Shown here piece after piece: positions 16,374 through 24,442 of a DNA stretch of 64,000 nucleotides; the first letter of the stretch is position 1, and each line of letters opens with the position of its first letter. A program made the position numbers and the translations under genes. The stretch is from contig DATKPQ010000196.1 of NCBI GenBank assembly GCA_035523995.1, positions 1 through 64,000 on the forward strand. Reading direction: 5' to 3'. Below the pieces are notes generated by a model, which was given only the letters and a program-made list of their open reading frames with translations, made no database searches and was not told the DNA's origin. Origin of the DNA: JASHVB01 sp035523995. Its GTDB lineage: Bacteria > Pseudomonadota > Alphaproteobacteria > Acetobacterales > Acetobacteraceae.

Positions 16374-17765
16374 ATGACCGCCACCGCCGCCCGCGCCTGG
16401 ACCCCGGCCTCCTGGCGCGACTGTCCGATCCGCCAGGTGCCCATCTATCCAGACGGGGAAAAACTCGCCGCGATGGAGGAGCGCGTACGGCGCTACCCGC
16501 CGCTGGTGTTCGCCGGCGAAGCACGGCGGCTGAAGGCGCAGCTTGCCCTGGCGGCCGAAGGCAAGGCGCTGGTGCTGCAAGGCGGCGACTGCGCTGAGAG
16601 CTTCTCCGATTTTACCGCCAACATCATCCGCGACACGTTCCGCGTGCTGCTGCAGATGTCGGTGGTGCTGACCTTCGGCGCCTCGCTGCCGGTGGTGAAA
16701 ATCGGCCGCGTTGCGGGGCAGTTCGCCAAGCCGCGGACCTCGGACACCGAGACGCAGGGCGGCGTGACGCTGCCTTCCTATCGCGGCGACATCATCAACG
16801 GCCCCGAATTCACCGCCGAGGCACGCACCCCCGATCCCGCCCGCATGGAGTTCGGCTATTTCCAGTCCGCGTCCACGCTGAACCTGCTGCGTGCGTTCGC
16901 TTCCGGCGGTTATGCGGATCTGCACGAAGTGCATCGGTGGAATCTGGGATTTGTTGAGCGCTCCCCTCTGGCGGAACGCTATCGCGACCTGGCCGGGCGG
17001 ATCGACGAGACGCTGGCGTTCATGGCGGCATGCGGCATGACCAGCACCACCACACGCGACATGCGCGAGACAGATTTCTACATCAGCCATGAATCGCTGC
17101 TGCTGCCCTACGAGCAAGCGATGGCGCGGGTGGATTCCACGACCGGCGACTGGTACGGCTGCAGCGCGCATTTCCTGTGGATCGGCGATCGCACCCGCCA
17201 GCCCGAGGGCGCGCATGTCGAATTCCTGCGCGGCGTGGAGAACCCGATCGGGATCAAGGTCGGGCCGACGCAGAGCGTCGATGAGCTGCTGCAGAATCTG
17301 GACATTCTGAATCCGGCGAACGAGCCCGGCCGCATTACGCTGATCAGCCGCATGGGCGCCGACAAGGTGGGCGAGAAGCTGCCGCCGCTGCTGCGCGCCG
17401 TGCAGCGGAGCGGGCACAAGGTGGTGTGGATCTGCGATCCGATGCATGGGAACACGATCACCACGGTCGCCAAGCTGAAGACTCGTAATTTCGACTCGAT
17501 CCTGTCCGAAGTGCGTTCGTTCTTCGACATCCATGAAGCCCAGGGCACCTGGGCCGGCGGCGTGCACGTGGAGATGACCGGACAGGATGTGACGGAATGC
17601 ACCGGCGGCGCGTTCCGGCTGACGGAAGCGGATTTGACCGAACGGTATGAGACGTTCTGCGATCCGCGGCTGAACGCAGAGCAATCCTTGGAACTGGCGT
17701 TCCTGGTGGCGGAGGAATTGAAGCGGCGGCGGTCGGTGCCCGGGTTGCAGGTGGCGGCGCAGTGA
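16374..17765 (+). CDS. aroG: Class II 3-deoxy-7-phosphoheptulonate (DAHP) synthase
   Basis: 463 residues, full length for the plant/mycobacterial type. It catalyses condensation of phosphoenolpyruvate with erythrose-4-phosphate, first step of the shikimate pathway. Motifs: LVLQGGDCAESF (about 62-73) with the metal Cys, GRVAGQFAKPR (about 102-112), FFxxHESLLLPYEQ region, GDWYGCSAHFLWIGDRTRQ (about 259-277), NPIGIKVGPT (about 289-298), ISRMGADKV, VWICDPMHGNT (about 350-360), FFDIHEAQGTWAGGVH and EMTGQDVTEC. GGGAGGGAGACC lies ahead of the ATG. It stands alone; 200 bases upstream contain no gene. Confidence 0.96.
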   Translation: MTATAARAWTPASWRDCPIRQVPIYPDGEKLAAMEERVRRYPPLVFAGEARRLKAQLALAAEGKALVLQGGDCAESFSDFTANIIRDTFRVLLQMSVVLTFGASLPVVKIGRVAGQFAKPRTSDTETQGGVTLPSYRGDIINGPEFTAEARTPDPARMEFGYFQSASTLNLLRAFASGGYADLHEVHRWNLGFVERSPLAERYRDLAGRIDETLAFMAACGMTSTTTRDMRETDFYISHESLLLPYEQAMARVDSTTGDWYGCSAHFLWIGDRTRQPEGAHVEFLRGVENPIGIKVGPTQSVDELLQNLDILNPANEPGRITLISRMGADKVGEKLPPLLRAVQRSGHKVVWICDPMHGNTITTVAKLKTRNFDSILSEVRSFFDIHEAQGTWAGGVHVEMTGQDVTECTGGAFRLTEADLTERYETFCDPRLNAEQSLELAFLVAEELKRRRSVPGLQVAAQ

Positions 17766-17878
17766 AGGTTGGAAATTCATTGCAAGTTGACCACCGGCCG
17801 GTCGGGCCGACCCACGATGGGATGAAACTGCGGCGCGCCACGCGTTTTTCGTCATGGCCGGACCTGACGGAAACTTTC

Positions 17879-17981
17879 TTGCGAGGAGCGAAGCGACGAA
17901 GCAATCTGGTTCGGATGGCACACGGCCGGTTCGTGCGCCCCTTGATCGGAATTGCTTCGTCGCTTCGCTCCTCGCAATGAC
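17879..17981. repeat. REP-like inverted repeat (GTCATTGCGAGG family), copy 2
   Basis: Left arm TTGCGAGGAGCGAAGCGACG... (17879-17905) and right arm ...TCGCTCCTCGCAATGAC (17951-17981) are near-perfect inverted copies of about 30 bases. The right arm ends 24 bases before the nicotinate phosphoribosyltransferase start, so here the element lies in a 5' region. Confidence 0.9.
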
Positions 17982-18004
17982 ATGGGGGAGGAGCAATCAT
18001 CGCC

Positions 18005-19165
18005 ATGTCAACCAACGACCTTGCTGCCGATATCGCGGCACGCGCCGACTCCTATTTCAATCGCACGAAGGAGATCGTCGCACGCTTCGGCGACAAGCGC
18101 GTCACCTACGCGGTGTTCCTGCGCCGCCCGGTGATCTCGGCGCCGCGGCTGATGACCGAATGGCTGCAGATGGTGGCGGCAGCGCGGGGTACCGCGATCG
18201 ATGTCGATCTGATGTATCCCGAAGGTTCCTGGGTCGGCGCCGGCGAACCGCTGGTTTACATCACCGGCAGCCTGGTGCAGCTCTCCGATCTTGAAACCAT
18301 CATGCTGCAAAAGATCGGCCCGGTGTGCGTCGCGGCGCACAATGCGTATCAGATGTGCCTGGCGCTGCCGGATGCCGCATTCCTCGCGATGGAGGCTCGG
18401 CACTGCGCCGGCGCCGAGATGCAGGACATGATGGCCTATGGCGCCTCGGTGGGCAGTGCGGCGGCGCGGCGCGAAGGCGCCAAGGGCTTCATCGGCAACG
18501 CGAATGACGGCACCGCGCATTGGTTCGGCGCGCCGCATGGCTATGGCACGATGCCGCATTCGCTGATCGGCTATGCCGGATCGACCGTGCGCGCCGCCGA
18601 GATGTTCCACGAGACGTTCCCCGACGAACCGATGACGGTGCTGTGCGACTATTTCGGCCACGAGATCACCGATTCGCTCGCGGCCTGCCGGCGGTTTCCG
18701 GAACTGGCCGCGAAAGGCCAGCTTTCCTTCCGGTTGGACACGCATGGCGGCCGGTTTGTCGAAGGGCTCGATCCGGCCGAAAGCTATGCCGTGCTGGAAC
18801 GCCATGCGCCCGGTGCCATCCGGCGTTACCGCAGCGATACCGAGCTGCGCTATCTGGTCGGCACCGGCGTTTCCGCGGCGTCGGTCTGGCATATGCGGGA
18901 AGCGCTGAACCGGGCGGGTTATGCCAAGGTGCGCATCGTCGTTTCGTCCGGCTTCGGCGTGGAGAAATGCCGCGTGATGGCGGACGCGCGCACCCCGATC
19001 GACGTGGTGGGCACCGGCAGTTTCATTCCGGATTCATGGCACGAGACCTACGCCACGGCCGACATCGTCGAATACGATGGCGTACCCATGGTCAAAATCG
19101 GCCGCGAATTCCTGCTCCGCCGCAACGGCGCACGGCGGCGTACCGGCGAGGCCAGCACCATCTGA
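18005..19165 (+). CDS. pncB: Nicotinate phosphoribosyltransferase
   Basis: 386 residues. It attaches phosphoribose to nicotinate in the Preiss-Handler NAD salvage pathway. Visible family regions: ADSYFNRTKEIV at the N-terminus (the Y-F motif), EPLVYITGSLVQLSDLETIML, FLAMEARHCAG, GTMPHSLIGY with the phosphate-binding end, MTVLCDYFGHEITDSL, FRLDTHGGR, VRIVVSSGFGVEKC and IDVVGTGSFIP. It is closest to the shorter archaeal/bacterial branch rather than E. coli PncB (about 400). GGGGGAGGAGC precedes the ATG. Its stop overlaps the start of the carbonic anhydrase gene (TGATG). Confidence 0.87.
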   Translation: MSTNDLAADIAARADSYFNRTKEIVARFGDKRVTYAVFLRRPVISAPRLMTEWLQMVAAARGTAIDVDLMYPEGSWVGAGEPLVYITGSLVQLSDLETIMLQKIGPVCVAAHNAYQMCLALPDAAFLAMEARHCAGAEMQDMMAYGASVGSAAARREGAKGFIGNANDGTAHWFGAPHGYGTMPHSLIGYAGSTVRAAEMFHETFPDEPMTVLCDYFGHEITDSLAACRRFPELAAKGQLSFRLDTHGGRFVEGLDPAESYAVLERHAPGAIRRYRSDTELRYLVGTGVSAASVWHMREALNRAGYAKVRIVVSSGFGVEKCRVMADARTPIDVVGTGSFIPDSWHETYATADIVEYDGVPMVKIGREFLLRRNGARRRTGEASTI

Positions 19166-19779
19166 TGGACAGATTGCTGGAGGGCTATCGCCGCTTTCGA
19201 CGCGATGGCTGGCCGGATCGGCGGCGGTTGTTCGAAACCTTGGCAGAGCATGGCCAGCATCCGCGCGCGCTGGTGCTGTGCTGCGCCGACAGCCGGGTGG
19301 ACCCGGCGATGATCTTCGATGCTGCCCCGGGCGAGCTGTTTGTGGTGCGTAACGTCGCCAACCTGGTGCCACCCTATGCGCCGGACGAGCGCTATCACGG
19401 CACCAGCGCCGCGATCGAATTCGGAATACGCGCGCTGGCCGTGCCGGATCTGGTGGTGATGGGTCACGGGTTGTGCGGCGGCGTACGTGCGTTGTTGCAA
19501 GGCCCGCCGCCGGAATTTTCCGACTTCGTGGGCGCGTGGATGGAACTCGCGGCGACGGCGCGCGAACGGGCGATGGCCTGCGCCGATGCGGCGGAACGGC
19601 AGCTTGTCGGTGAATTCGAGACGGTAAAGCTATCGCTCGCGAACCTCCTGGGCTTTCCGTGGATCGCCGAACGCGTTAGCCGCGGCGCGTTGCGGTTGCA
19701 CGGCGCACATTTCGATATCCGGTCCGGTGCGTTGCGCATACTGGGACCGGATGGACAATTCGAAGCGAGCGCGGCGTGA
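19165..19779 (+). CDS. Beta-class carbonic anhydrase
   Basis: 204 residues. It interconverts carbon dioxide and bicarbonate. Zinc ligands C40 (in CCADSRVDP), H101 and C104 (in GHGLCGGV) and the D42-R44 catalytic dyad are all present, as are FVVRNVANLVPPY and SAAIEFGIRAL. The HSDCG consensus is changed to HGLCG. The ATG shares its A with the stop of the upstream nicotinate phosphoribosyltransferase, so translation is coupled. No ribosome site of its own is evident, in line with coupling. Confidence 0.93.
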   Translation: MDRLLEGYRRFRRDGWPDRRRLFETLAEHGQHPRALVLCCADSRVDPAMIFDAAPGELFVVRNVANLVPPYAPDERYHGTSAAIEFGIRALAVPDLVVMGHGLCGGVRALLQGPPPEFSDFVGAWMELAATARERAMACADAAERQLVGEFETVKLSLANLLGFPWIAERVSRGALRLHGAHFDIRSGALRILGPDGQFEASAA

Positions 19780-20003
19780 TCAGGGCGCTGCATCCCACGC
19801 GTTTCGCTGCAGCGACCTATATAGCGGTAAACGCGATGCGCGCCATGCCGAGATTTGCTCCAGGACGGCGCGTCGCTGGTTGATGCCGAACCACGCCACC
19901 AACAGCGCGGGAATCAGCGCGCCGGGGATGGTGATATAGGCGAACCAGCCGCGGCAAGTAATACACCGGCGACGATCGGACCGAAGATGGAGCATCGTGA
20001 ACT
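19780..20003 (-). pseudogene. C-terminal remnant of an MFS transporter
   Basis: One minus-strand frame reads GPIVAGVLLAAAG (around 19935-19975) and, after a single frameshift, the next frame reads WFAYITIPGALIPALLVAWFG then NQRRAVLEQISA, the typical last two membrane helices and cytoplasmic tail (ETRGKxLEExS-like) of a major facilitator transporter. Nothing of the other ten helices remains. It is the left edge of a 2.4-kb stretch of decayed small genes and repeats. Confidence 0.5.
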
Positions 20004-20023
20004 CGGCTTGATGCGCGCGCAAA

Positions 20024-20404
20024 TCAGGGCAGCCGCCGCCGAATGCCGTCCACCAGGCGGACCTCGTTGAAATTCATCAGCAGCCCCACGCGCAGGCCGC
20101 TGAGCTTCATGTAGGTGTGAAGCTGAGCCTCATGCACGGGATGCAGCACGCGGACCGATTTGATTTCCAGTACCAGCGATTGCTCGACGACGACATCCAT
20201 CCGCAGATCGCAGTCGAGACAATGACCCTTGTAAACGACCGGAAGCTTTTGCTGCCGGACGAACCCGATCCCGGGCAGGGCAGGTTCCTGGCAGAGGCAC
20301 TCTTCTTACACCGACTCGATCAGTCCCGGCCCGAGCGTCCTGTGCACCTCGATGGCGCAGCCAATCACCCGCCGCGAGTGCGGGTCCGCATCAATCAATG
20401 TCAT
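20024..20404 (-). pseudogene. GxxExxY (PDDEXK_3) protein gene with nonsense codon at the signature Tyr
   Basis: Read through, the frame is 126 codons and intact for the family: MTLIDADPHSRRVIGCAIEV, HRTLGPGLIESV, then TAA (20306-20308) where the signature G-x-x-E-x-x-Y requires Tyr, then EECLCQE, QQKLPVVYKGHCLDCDLRMD, LVLEIKSV and HEAQLHTYMKLSGLRVGLLMNFN. The D...ExK residues of the PD-(D/E)xK nuclease-like fold are kept. TAT or TAC to TAA would explain the break, so the gene looks recently killed. A CACGAAG-type repeat element begins directly upstream of its start. Confidence 0.85.
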
Positions 20405-20574
20405 TCTTCGTGCCTTCGTGGCTTCGTGGTTTTAGAAGATTGGAAGGACGGTAGTTAACAGGGGATGAATGGGGGCAGGGAAGCTCGGGCGGCCTGGTTC
20501 GCTTATTGCGCTCTGCCTTGCTTTGTGGGCGGCTGCTTTTTTTCATAAACCACGAAGGCACGAAGCCACGAAGA
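20388..20574. repeat. Inverted-repeat element with GxxExxY 5' end, copy 1 (187 bp)
   Basis: The core is 168 bp (20406-20573). Its ends are 27-base arms built from the octamer CACGAAGG/CACGAAGC: left arm CTTCGTGCCTTCGTGGC..., right arm ...GGCACGAAGCCACGAAG; the arms pair at 25 of 27 positions. The interior encodes nothing recognisable. The 17 bases outside the left arm are the first codons of the GxxExxY gene. Copy 2 lies at 20775-20961. Confidence 0.85.
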
Positions 20575-20675
20575 AGTCGTTCAGACAGTGCTGCGCGCGC
20601 GTATCAGGCACAGCGCGCTTGATGACGTTACCCGGCACCTTCGGCATGAGCAAAGTATCTCCGGCGGCGCTCTTC
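20574..20675 (-). pseudogene. 5' fragment of a DUF2442 gene with the end of a DUF4160 gene
   Basis: From an ATG at 20647 the minus strand reads MPKVPGNVIKRAVPD, clearly matching MPKVLENVITRAVPN of the intact DUF2442 gene at 21782. Likeness stops about 20 codons in, at the edge of repeat copy 1. Upstream, 20650-20675 resembles the last codons of the intact DUF4160 gene. So a former DUF4160-DUF2442 pair was truncated on both sides. Confidence 0.6.
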
Positions 20676-20726
20676 CCGGCAATCCTCGTCGTGTGGACGC
20701 ATAGATTGTCCCGATCTTTCTCGCCG

Positions 20727-20760
20727 GAGATTGCTTTGGCGCTTTGCGCCTCGCAATGAC
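20727..20760. repeat. Half of a REP-like element
   Basis: GAGATTGCTTTGGCGCTTTG... ending CGCAATGAC is one arm of the GTCATTGCGAGG family seen at 3301, 17879 and 38207. The partner arm is missing. It abuts repeat copy 2, so it may mark a recombination joint. Confidence 0.65.
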
Positions 20761-20774
20761 ATCGCGCGAGCTGC

Positions 20775-20961
20775 GCATCAATCAATGTCATTCTTCGTGC
20801 CTTCGTGGCTTCGTGGTTTTTGAAGATTGGAAGAACGGTGGTTAACGGCGGGTGAATGGGGGCAGGGAAGCGCGGGCAGCCTGATTCGCTTATTGTGCTC
20901 TGCCCTGCTTTGTGGGCAGCGGCTTTTTTTCATAAACCACGAAGGCACGAAGCCACGAAGA
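20775..20961. repeat. Inverted-repeat element with GxxExxY 5' end, copy 2 (187 bp)
   Basis: About 90% identical to 20388-20574 over the full 187 bases, including the 27-base arms (core 20793-20960) and the outside bases encoding MTLIDA, the start of the GxxExxY protein. Thus a second, truncated GxxExxY start survives here. Spacing between copies is 387 bases. Confidence 0.85.
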
Positions 20962-20963
20962 GA

Positions 20964-21317
20964 TTATCCAATCTGTGCGGGTCGATCAGGATCTGGCTCG
21001 CTCGAAGGTGTCCGCTGGGGTGCGTCCGCCGGATGCACTTCAATCCAGAACGCATCGGCGCAGTTCGCCGACTTCCGCCTGAGCGAAAACCGCCGGATCG
21101 GCAAGTGCCACGAAAACGCCTCTGCCAACGAGATGGTCGAAATGATTGACCATTGTCGCCCCGTTTGGCCGGGTAAGAGTGACGGTCTTACGTCAAGGCT
21201 GCCAATGGCGATCAGCGCTTCGTTCCTGGCAAGAACACCGTGAAAATGCGCAGGCAGATGAATCGTTATAGAACATTCGGATTTTTCTGCCATCGACACA
21301 ATGGCGATGATGGGCAT
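20964..21317 (-). pseudogene. Degenerate DUF4160-DUF2442 fusion
   Basis: The frame starts MPIIAIVSMAEKSE then HLPAHFHGVLARNEALIAIGSLDV, a clear DUF4160 N-terminal half. It then runs out of frame into DUF2442: the other frame reads TLTRPNGATMVNHFDHLVGRG and ALADPAVFAQAEVGELRR, and the original frame resumes NCADAFWIEVHPADAP. The end of DUF4160 and the start of DUF2442 are deleted. It therefore carries a deletion and at least two frameshifts against the intact pair at 21489-22032. Confidence 0.7.
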
Positions 21318-21488
21318 AACAATCACAGCGCCGCGATGGCTTGCCTCGTTGCTGACTGGCAGTGGGATCAATCGACAGAACAAACGACTTGCTCACGCAT
21401 CTCGGGCACAGGCGCGGCTGCAACGGAGATGCGCATGCGGAGGTTCCGAGTGTGGCTCCGATATCGAAACCCCGCGCGTACGCATGAA

Positions 21489-21782
21489 TTACGTGGCGTG
21501 TTCCACGCTCGCCTGCTGTGGAGCGTCCTCGGGATGCGCCTCAAACCACAACGCATCAGCGCAGAAGTCGATCTCACCAGGCCATTCCAGGCTGCGGCCC
21601 CGTTCGCCGATTTTCGCTTGTACAAACACCGCCGGATCAGCGAGCGGTGCGAACACACCCTTGCCAACCAGGTGACCGAAACGATTCGCCGTCGTCGCCC
21701 CGTTTGCCCAGGTGAGGGTGAGGGTGTACGTGCCCGGATTGGGCACGGCACGTGTGATGACGTTCTCAAGCACTTTCGGCAT
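21489..21782 (-). CDS. DUF2442 domain protein
   Basis: 97 residues. Begins MPKVLENVITRAVPNPGTYT, then LTWANGATTANRFGHLVGKG, ALADPAVFVQAKI, and ends in WPGEIDFCADALWFEAHPED, matching DUF2442 (NADAR-unrelated small alpha-beta proteins with the ...DI..D.L...A sequence at the end). It starts one base after the stop of the DUF4160 gene, so the two form a two-gene operon. Such pairs are scattered among bacterial genomes and behave like toxin-antitoxin modules, but no activity is established for this family. Two broken copies lie within 1.2 kb. Confidence 0.8.
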   Translation of the reverse strand: MPKVLENVITRAVPNPGTYTLTLTWANGATTANRFGHLVGKGVFAPLADPAVFVQAKIGERGRSLEWPGEIDFCADALWFEAHPEDAPQQASVEHAT

Positions 21783-21783
21783 A

Positions 21784-22032
21784 TCAGAGCTTCTCCGGCG
21801 GCTGTTCTTCCTGGCACTTGAGCCAGTTCAGTGCCAGCGCCTCCTGGTTGTCGCGCGCCCAGGCGAGGATGCGACGCAACCTGGAAGATGGTAGCGCGCC
21901 ACGGATCACGTCAAGGGTGCTGATGGCAATGAGCACTTCCTGCCCGGCCAGAATGGCGTGAAAGTGCGCCGGCGCATGGTCGTTGTAGAACATTTGGATT
22001 TTGATGCCATCGACAATCGCGATGGTGGGCAT
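21784..22032 (-). CDS. DUF4160 domain protein
   Basis: 82 residues. The signature MPTIAIVDGIKIQMFYNDHAPAHFHAIL is visible (residues 1-28), followed by a helical end RILAWARDNQEALALNW. The HAPAHFHA motif with three His is diagnostic for the family; its activity is unknown. First gene of the pair with DUF2442 (one-base gap). The 150-base region upstream, shared with the divergent gene at 22187, is AT-richer and probably contains both promoters. Confidence 0.85.
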   Translation of the reverse strand: MPTIAIVDGIKIQMFYNDHAPAHFHAILAGQEVLIAISTLDVIRGALPSSRLRRILAWARDNQEALALNWLKCQEEQPPEKL

Positions 22033-22186
22033 GACAGCCTCAAAATGGCGGTGCGCGGGTCGCCAGCGAGAAACTAACTAGGCAACGTCATTAATGTTGC
22101 CATAAAAATGCTGTTTATCAATGTCTCTGCGGGGAGTATATCTCGGTTCGATCGGTAAGGCGCCGATCCATCAGGGAGGTTAGCAC

Positions 22187-22486
22187 ATGGCGATTAATCT
22201 CGTGACCCACCGCAAGGGTGGCAAGCCAGAAGATGTCACTGCTGCCACCAAGCAGTTAAAGGCGTTCGTGATGAAGCACGGGGCCGACGACCTACAACTT
22301 TCCACCGAAATTGCTGGTCCTGATGCGGGCCAGTGGGTACTTGTGATACGATTTAGAGATTGGGAATCGTATGGCCAAGTGCTTGCCAGGGCGACCGCCG
22401 ACCCGCAATTCTCTGCCACCTTGGGAGCGCTTGATAAGATTGCCGAAATAACCAGTCGCCGTTTGGTTGCTGGTATAGAGCTATAG
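22187..22486 (+). CDS. Small protein of unknown function
   Basis: 99 residues from an ATG with AGGGAGG eight bases upstream. Composition and pattern (VTAATKQLKAFVMKHG, then QWVLVIRFRDWESYGQVLAR, DPQFSATLGALDKIAEI, SRRLVAGIEL) resemble a dimeric alpha-beta barrel of the antibiotic-biosynthesis-monooxygenase/NIPSNAP type, where W/Y-rich strands and a central DPxF loop recur. That is an inference from pattern only. No signal peptide or metal motif. It is transcribed divergently from DUF4160 and flanked by a pseudogene. Confidence 0.65.
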   Translation: MAINLVTHRKGGKPEDVTAATKQLKAFVMKHGADDLQLSTEIAGPDAGQWVLVIRFRDWESYGQVLARATADPQFSATLGALDKIAEITSRRLVAGIEL

Positions 22487-22515
22487 AACAACCAGAGTCT
22501 GCGCCGATCGTGCCA

Positions 22516-22908
22516 TCAAGTCGGCGTGCGGCCTAGCTCCGGCATCACCGAGAAGCAATGGCTTGCCTCGTGGATGGCGAGCGCGTGGCGCATCAGCGGC
22601 TCCGCCTCGCCGAGCCGGTTGGTGCCTTGCAGCAACGAGGCGAGGTTGTTGAGGCGGATCGCGACGGTCGGATGGTCCTTGCCGAGGCTTGCCTCGGCGA
22701 TGGCGAGCGCGCGGCGATACAGCGGCTCCATTGGATCGAGCTCATTGCGGGCGCTCGATACGGCAAGCTGGCGCGTCGCCGCGCGCTATGGGTCTCGGCT
22801 GAACAAATACGTGCCGGGCTGTACAGGAATAGTCCAACTCGCACCGCGCCGATGCGAACTCGCTGCTCACCGCCGAGAGGAACACCCGGAACGTGCCGTC
22901 TGCCATGG
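22516..22908 (-). pseudogene. Truncated tetratricopeptide-repeat protein gene
   Basis: The ATG at 22908 begins MADGTFRVFLSAVSSEFASAR, the start of DUF4062/TIR-like N-terminal domains joined to TPR proteins. It then loses frame. A later frame reads MEPLYRRALAIAEASLGKDH, VAIRLNNLASLLQGTNRLGEAEPLMRHALAI, two kinesin-light-chain-type TPRs, ending at 22516. The several hundred residues normally between the two parts are missing. A clear internal deletion with frameshift. Confidence 0.65.
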
Positions 22909-23071
22909 CGCCCGTCCAATTTCGCGACGAAGGCGGGCGTATCACCCGTGCGTTCAGCGATTCAAACGCGTAACATCATAGCCAGGCGGGGAAAACGCGC
23001 CCCCCTCGCTTCGCGGCGCAGGCCCGCAAGCGGAGGGGAGCATCGTCTCTCGCCCCGTCGGGGGCCGGTCG

Positions 23072-24400
23072 CTAGTGCGGCAGTTCCTTGCCTTTCGTCT
23101 CGCGCCCGAGGAACATCGCGATGATGCTCAGCAGCGCGAAGCAGCTCATGAACGCGGTCACCTTGTTGAAGCTGCCGAACACGCCGACCAACAGTCCGGC
23201 CACCAGCGGGCCGAAGCTGGTGACCACACGGGCGGACCCGGTGGTGAAGCCCACCGCGGTGGAGCGTATATGCGTCGGGAACAGTTCGGGCAGATAGACG
23301 GCGAAGCCGGTGAATGTGCCGAATACGAAGAAGCCGAAGATTGGCAGCACCACGGGATAGTATGGCTCATAGCTGGTCAGGCCGAGATACAGCGTCAGCG
23401 CGGCGGCGATCGTGCCGACTGCGTACAGGATCACCGTGGGCCTGCGTCCGACGATATCGGCGATGAAGCCGAACGCGATGTAACCCGCGATCCCGCCCAG
23501 GCTCCATGTCATAATGCCGTGGCTGACGAAGGGGACGGCGGCGGCGCCCGAGATGCCGCTCTTCTGCACCATCAGCGACAGGATGGTGGGCAGCCAGATA
23601 TTCGTCGTCCAGATCGCCAGCAGCGAGCCGAGCCCGAACAACAGGCCGACGATGGTGCTGCGGCGATGCTCGCGGGAGAAGAGCTGCAACGGAACGAAGC
23701 GCATGAACTGCGTGTCGTCGGTCGCGACCTGCTGGCCGGTGCGGATGGTCTGGCGGCGTTCAGTGACGGCGGCGAAGCGGTCAGGCTCGATGACGCGGCG
23801 GCGAATGACGGCGAGCAAGAGCGCCGGAACAACACCGATGAAGAACACGACGCGCCAGCCATAGCCACCCACGAGGCCATAGGCCCAGGCTCCGAGGAAC
23901 GTGCCGAGCGCGCCGCCGGTCATCATGAAGCCGGCGATCTTGGCGCGGTGGGTCTCGCCCAGAGCCTCGGCGAGCAAGGGAATGCCGACCATCAATTCGG
24001 CGCCGGTGCCAAGGCCGGCGATGAAGCGGTAGATGGCAAAGTCCCAGATGCCTTGCGAGATGCCCTGCAGGGCGGTGAATACGCTGTACAGGATGATGCT
24101 GGTCGCCAGCGCGCGCACGCGGCCGACATAGTCGGCATAGATGCCGAAAACGAAGCCGCCGAACGCCCAGCCGAGCAATCCCATCATGCTGAGAATGCCG
24201 CCATAGGCGCCGATCTGGGCGATGGGCGGGTTGCCGCCGAGAAGCTGCGTCAGGGCGGGACGCAGTACCAGTGAGTAAAGGCCGAAATCGGCGGCATCGA
24301 GCGTCCAGCCGAGCCAGACCACGAGAAACACCAGCCACTGGTAGCGGGTGATGGCGCTCAAGCCGCCGACGCGTTGGCCGGCGGCGACCGTGCTATCCAT
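23072..24400 (-). CDS. MFS transporter, aromatic acid:H+ symporter type
   Basis: 442 residues, 12 membrane helices. The loop 2-3 motif GIYADYVGRVRA and the repeat FIADIVGRRPT are MFS signatures; LGWTLDAADFGLYSLVLRPAL resembles the D-E-x-D-F region of the AAHS/metabolite symporters. MRFVPLQLFSREHRRST and PELFPTHIRSTAVGF support this subfamily. The substrate could be an aromatic or other carboxylate. ATG at 24400 has GGGAGAA upstream. The 360-base region upstream holds a tandem repeat, a palindrome and a terminator, so expression is likely regulated. Confidence 0.88.
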   Translation of the reverse strand: MDSTVAAGQRVGGLSAITRYQWLVFLVVWLGWTLDAADFGLYSLVLRPALTQLLGGNPPIAQIGAYGGILSMMGLLGWAFGGFVFGIYADYVGRVRALATSIILYSVFTALQGISQGIWDFAIYRFIAGLGTGAELMVGIPLLAEALGETHRAKIAGFMMTGGALGTFLGAWAYGLVGGYGWRVVFFIGVVPALLLAVIRRRVIEPDRFAAVTERRQTIRTGQQVATDDTQFMRFVPLQLFSREHRRSTIVGLLFGLGSLLAIWTTNIWLPTILSLMVQKSGISGAAAVPFVSHGIMTWSLGGIAGYIAFGFIADIVGRRPTVILYAVGTIAAALTLYLGLTSYEPYYPVVLPIFGFFVFGTFTGFAVYLPELFPTHIRSTAVGFTTGSARVVTSFGPLVAGLLVGVFGSFNKVTAFMSCFALLSIIAMFLGRETKGKELPH

Positions 24401-24442
24401 GGATCGTTCTCCCTGCACAGAGGACCTCGCCGATCTTGCCCG

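Noticed and set aside
16023..17996. 657-codon frame opposite DAHP synthase
   Set aside because: Antisense shadow of a conserved enzyme; runs through a REP-like repeat.
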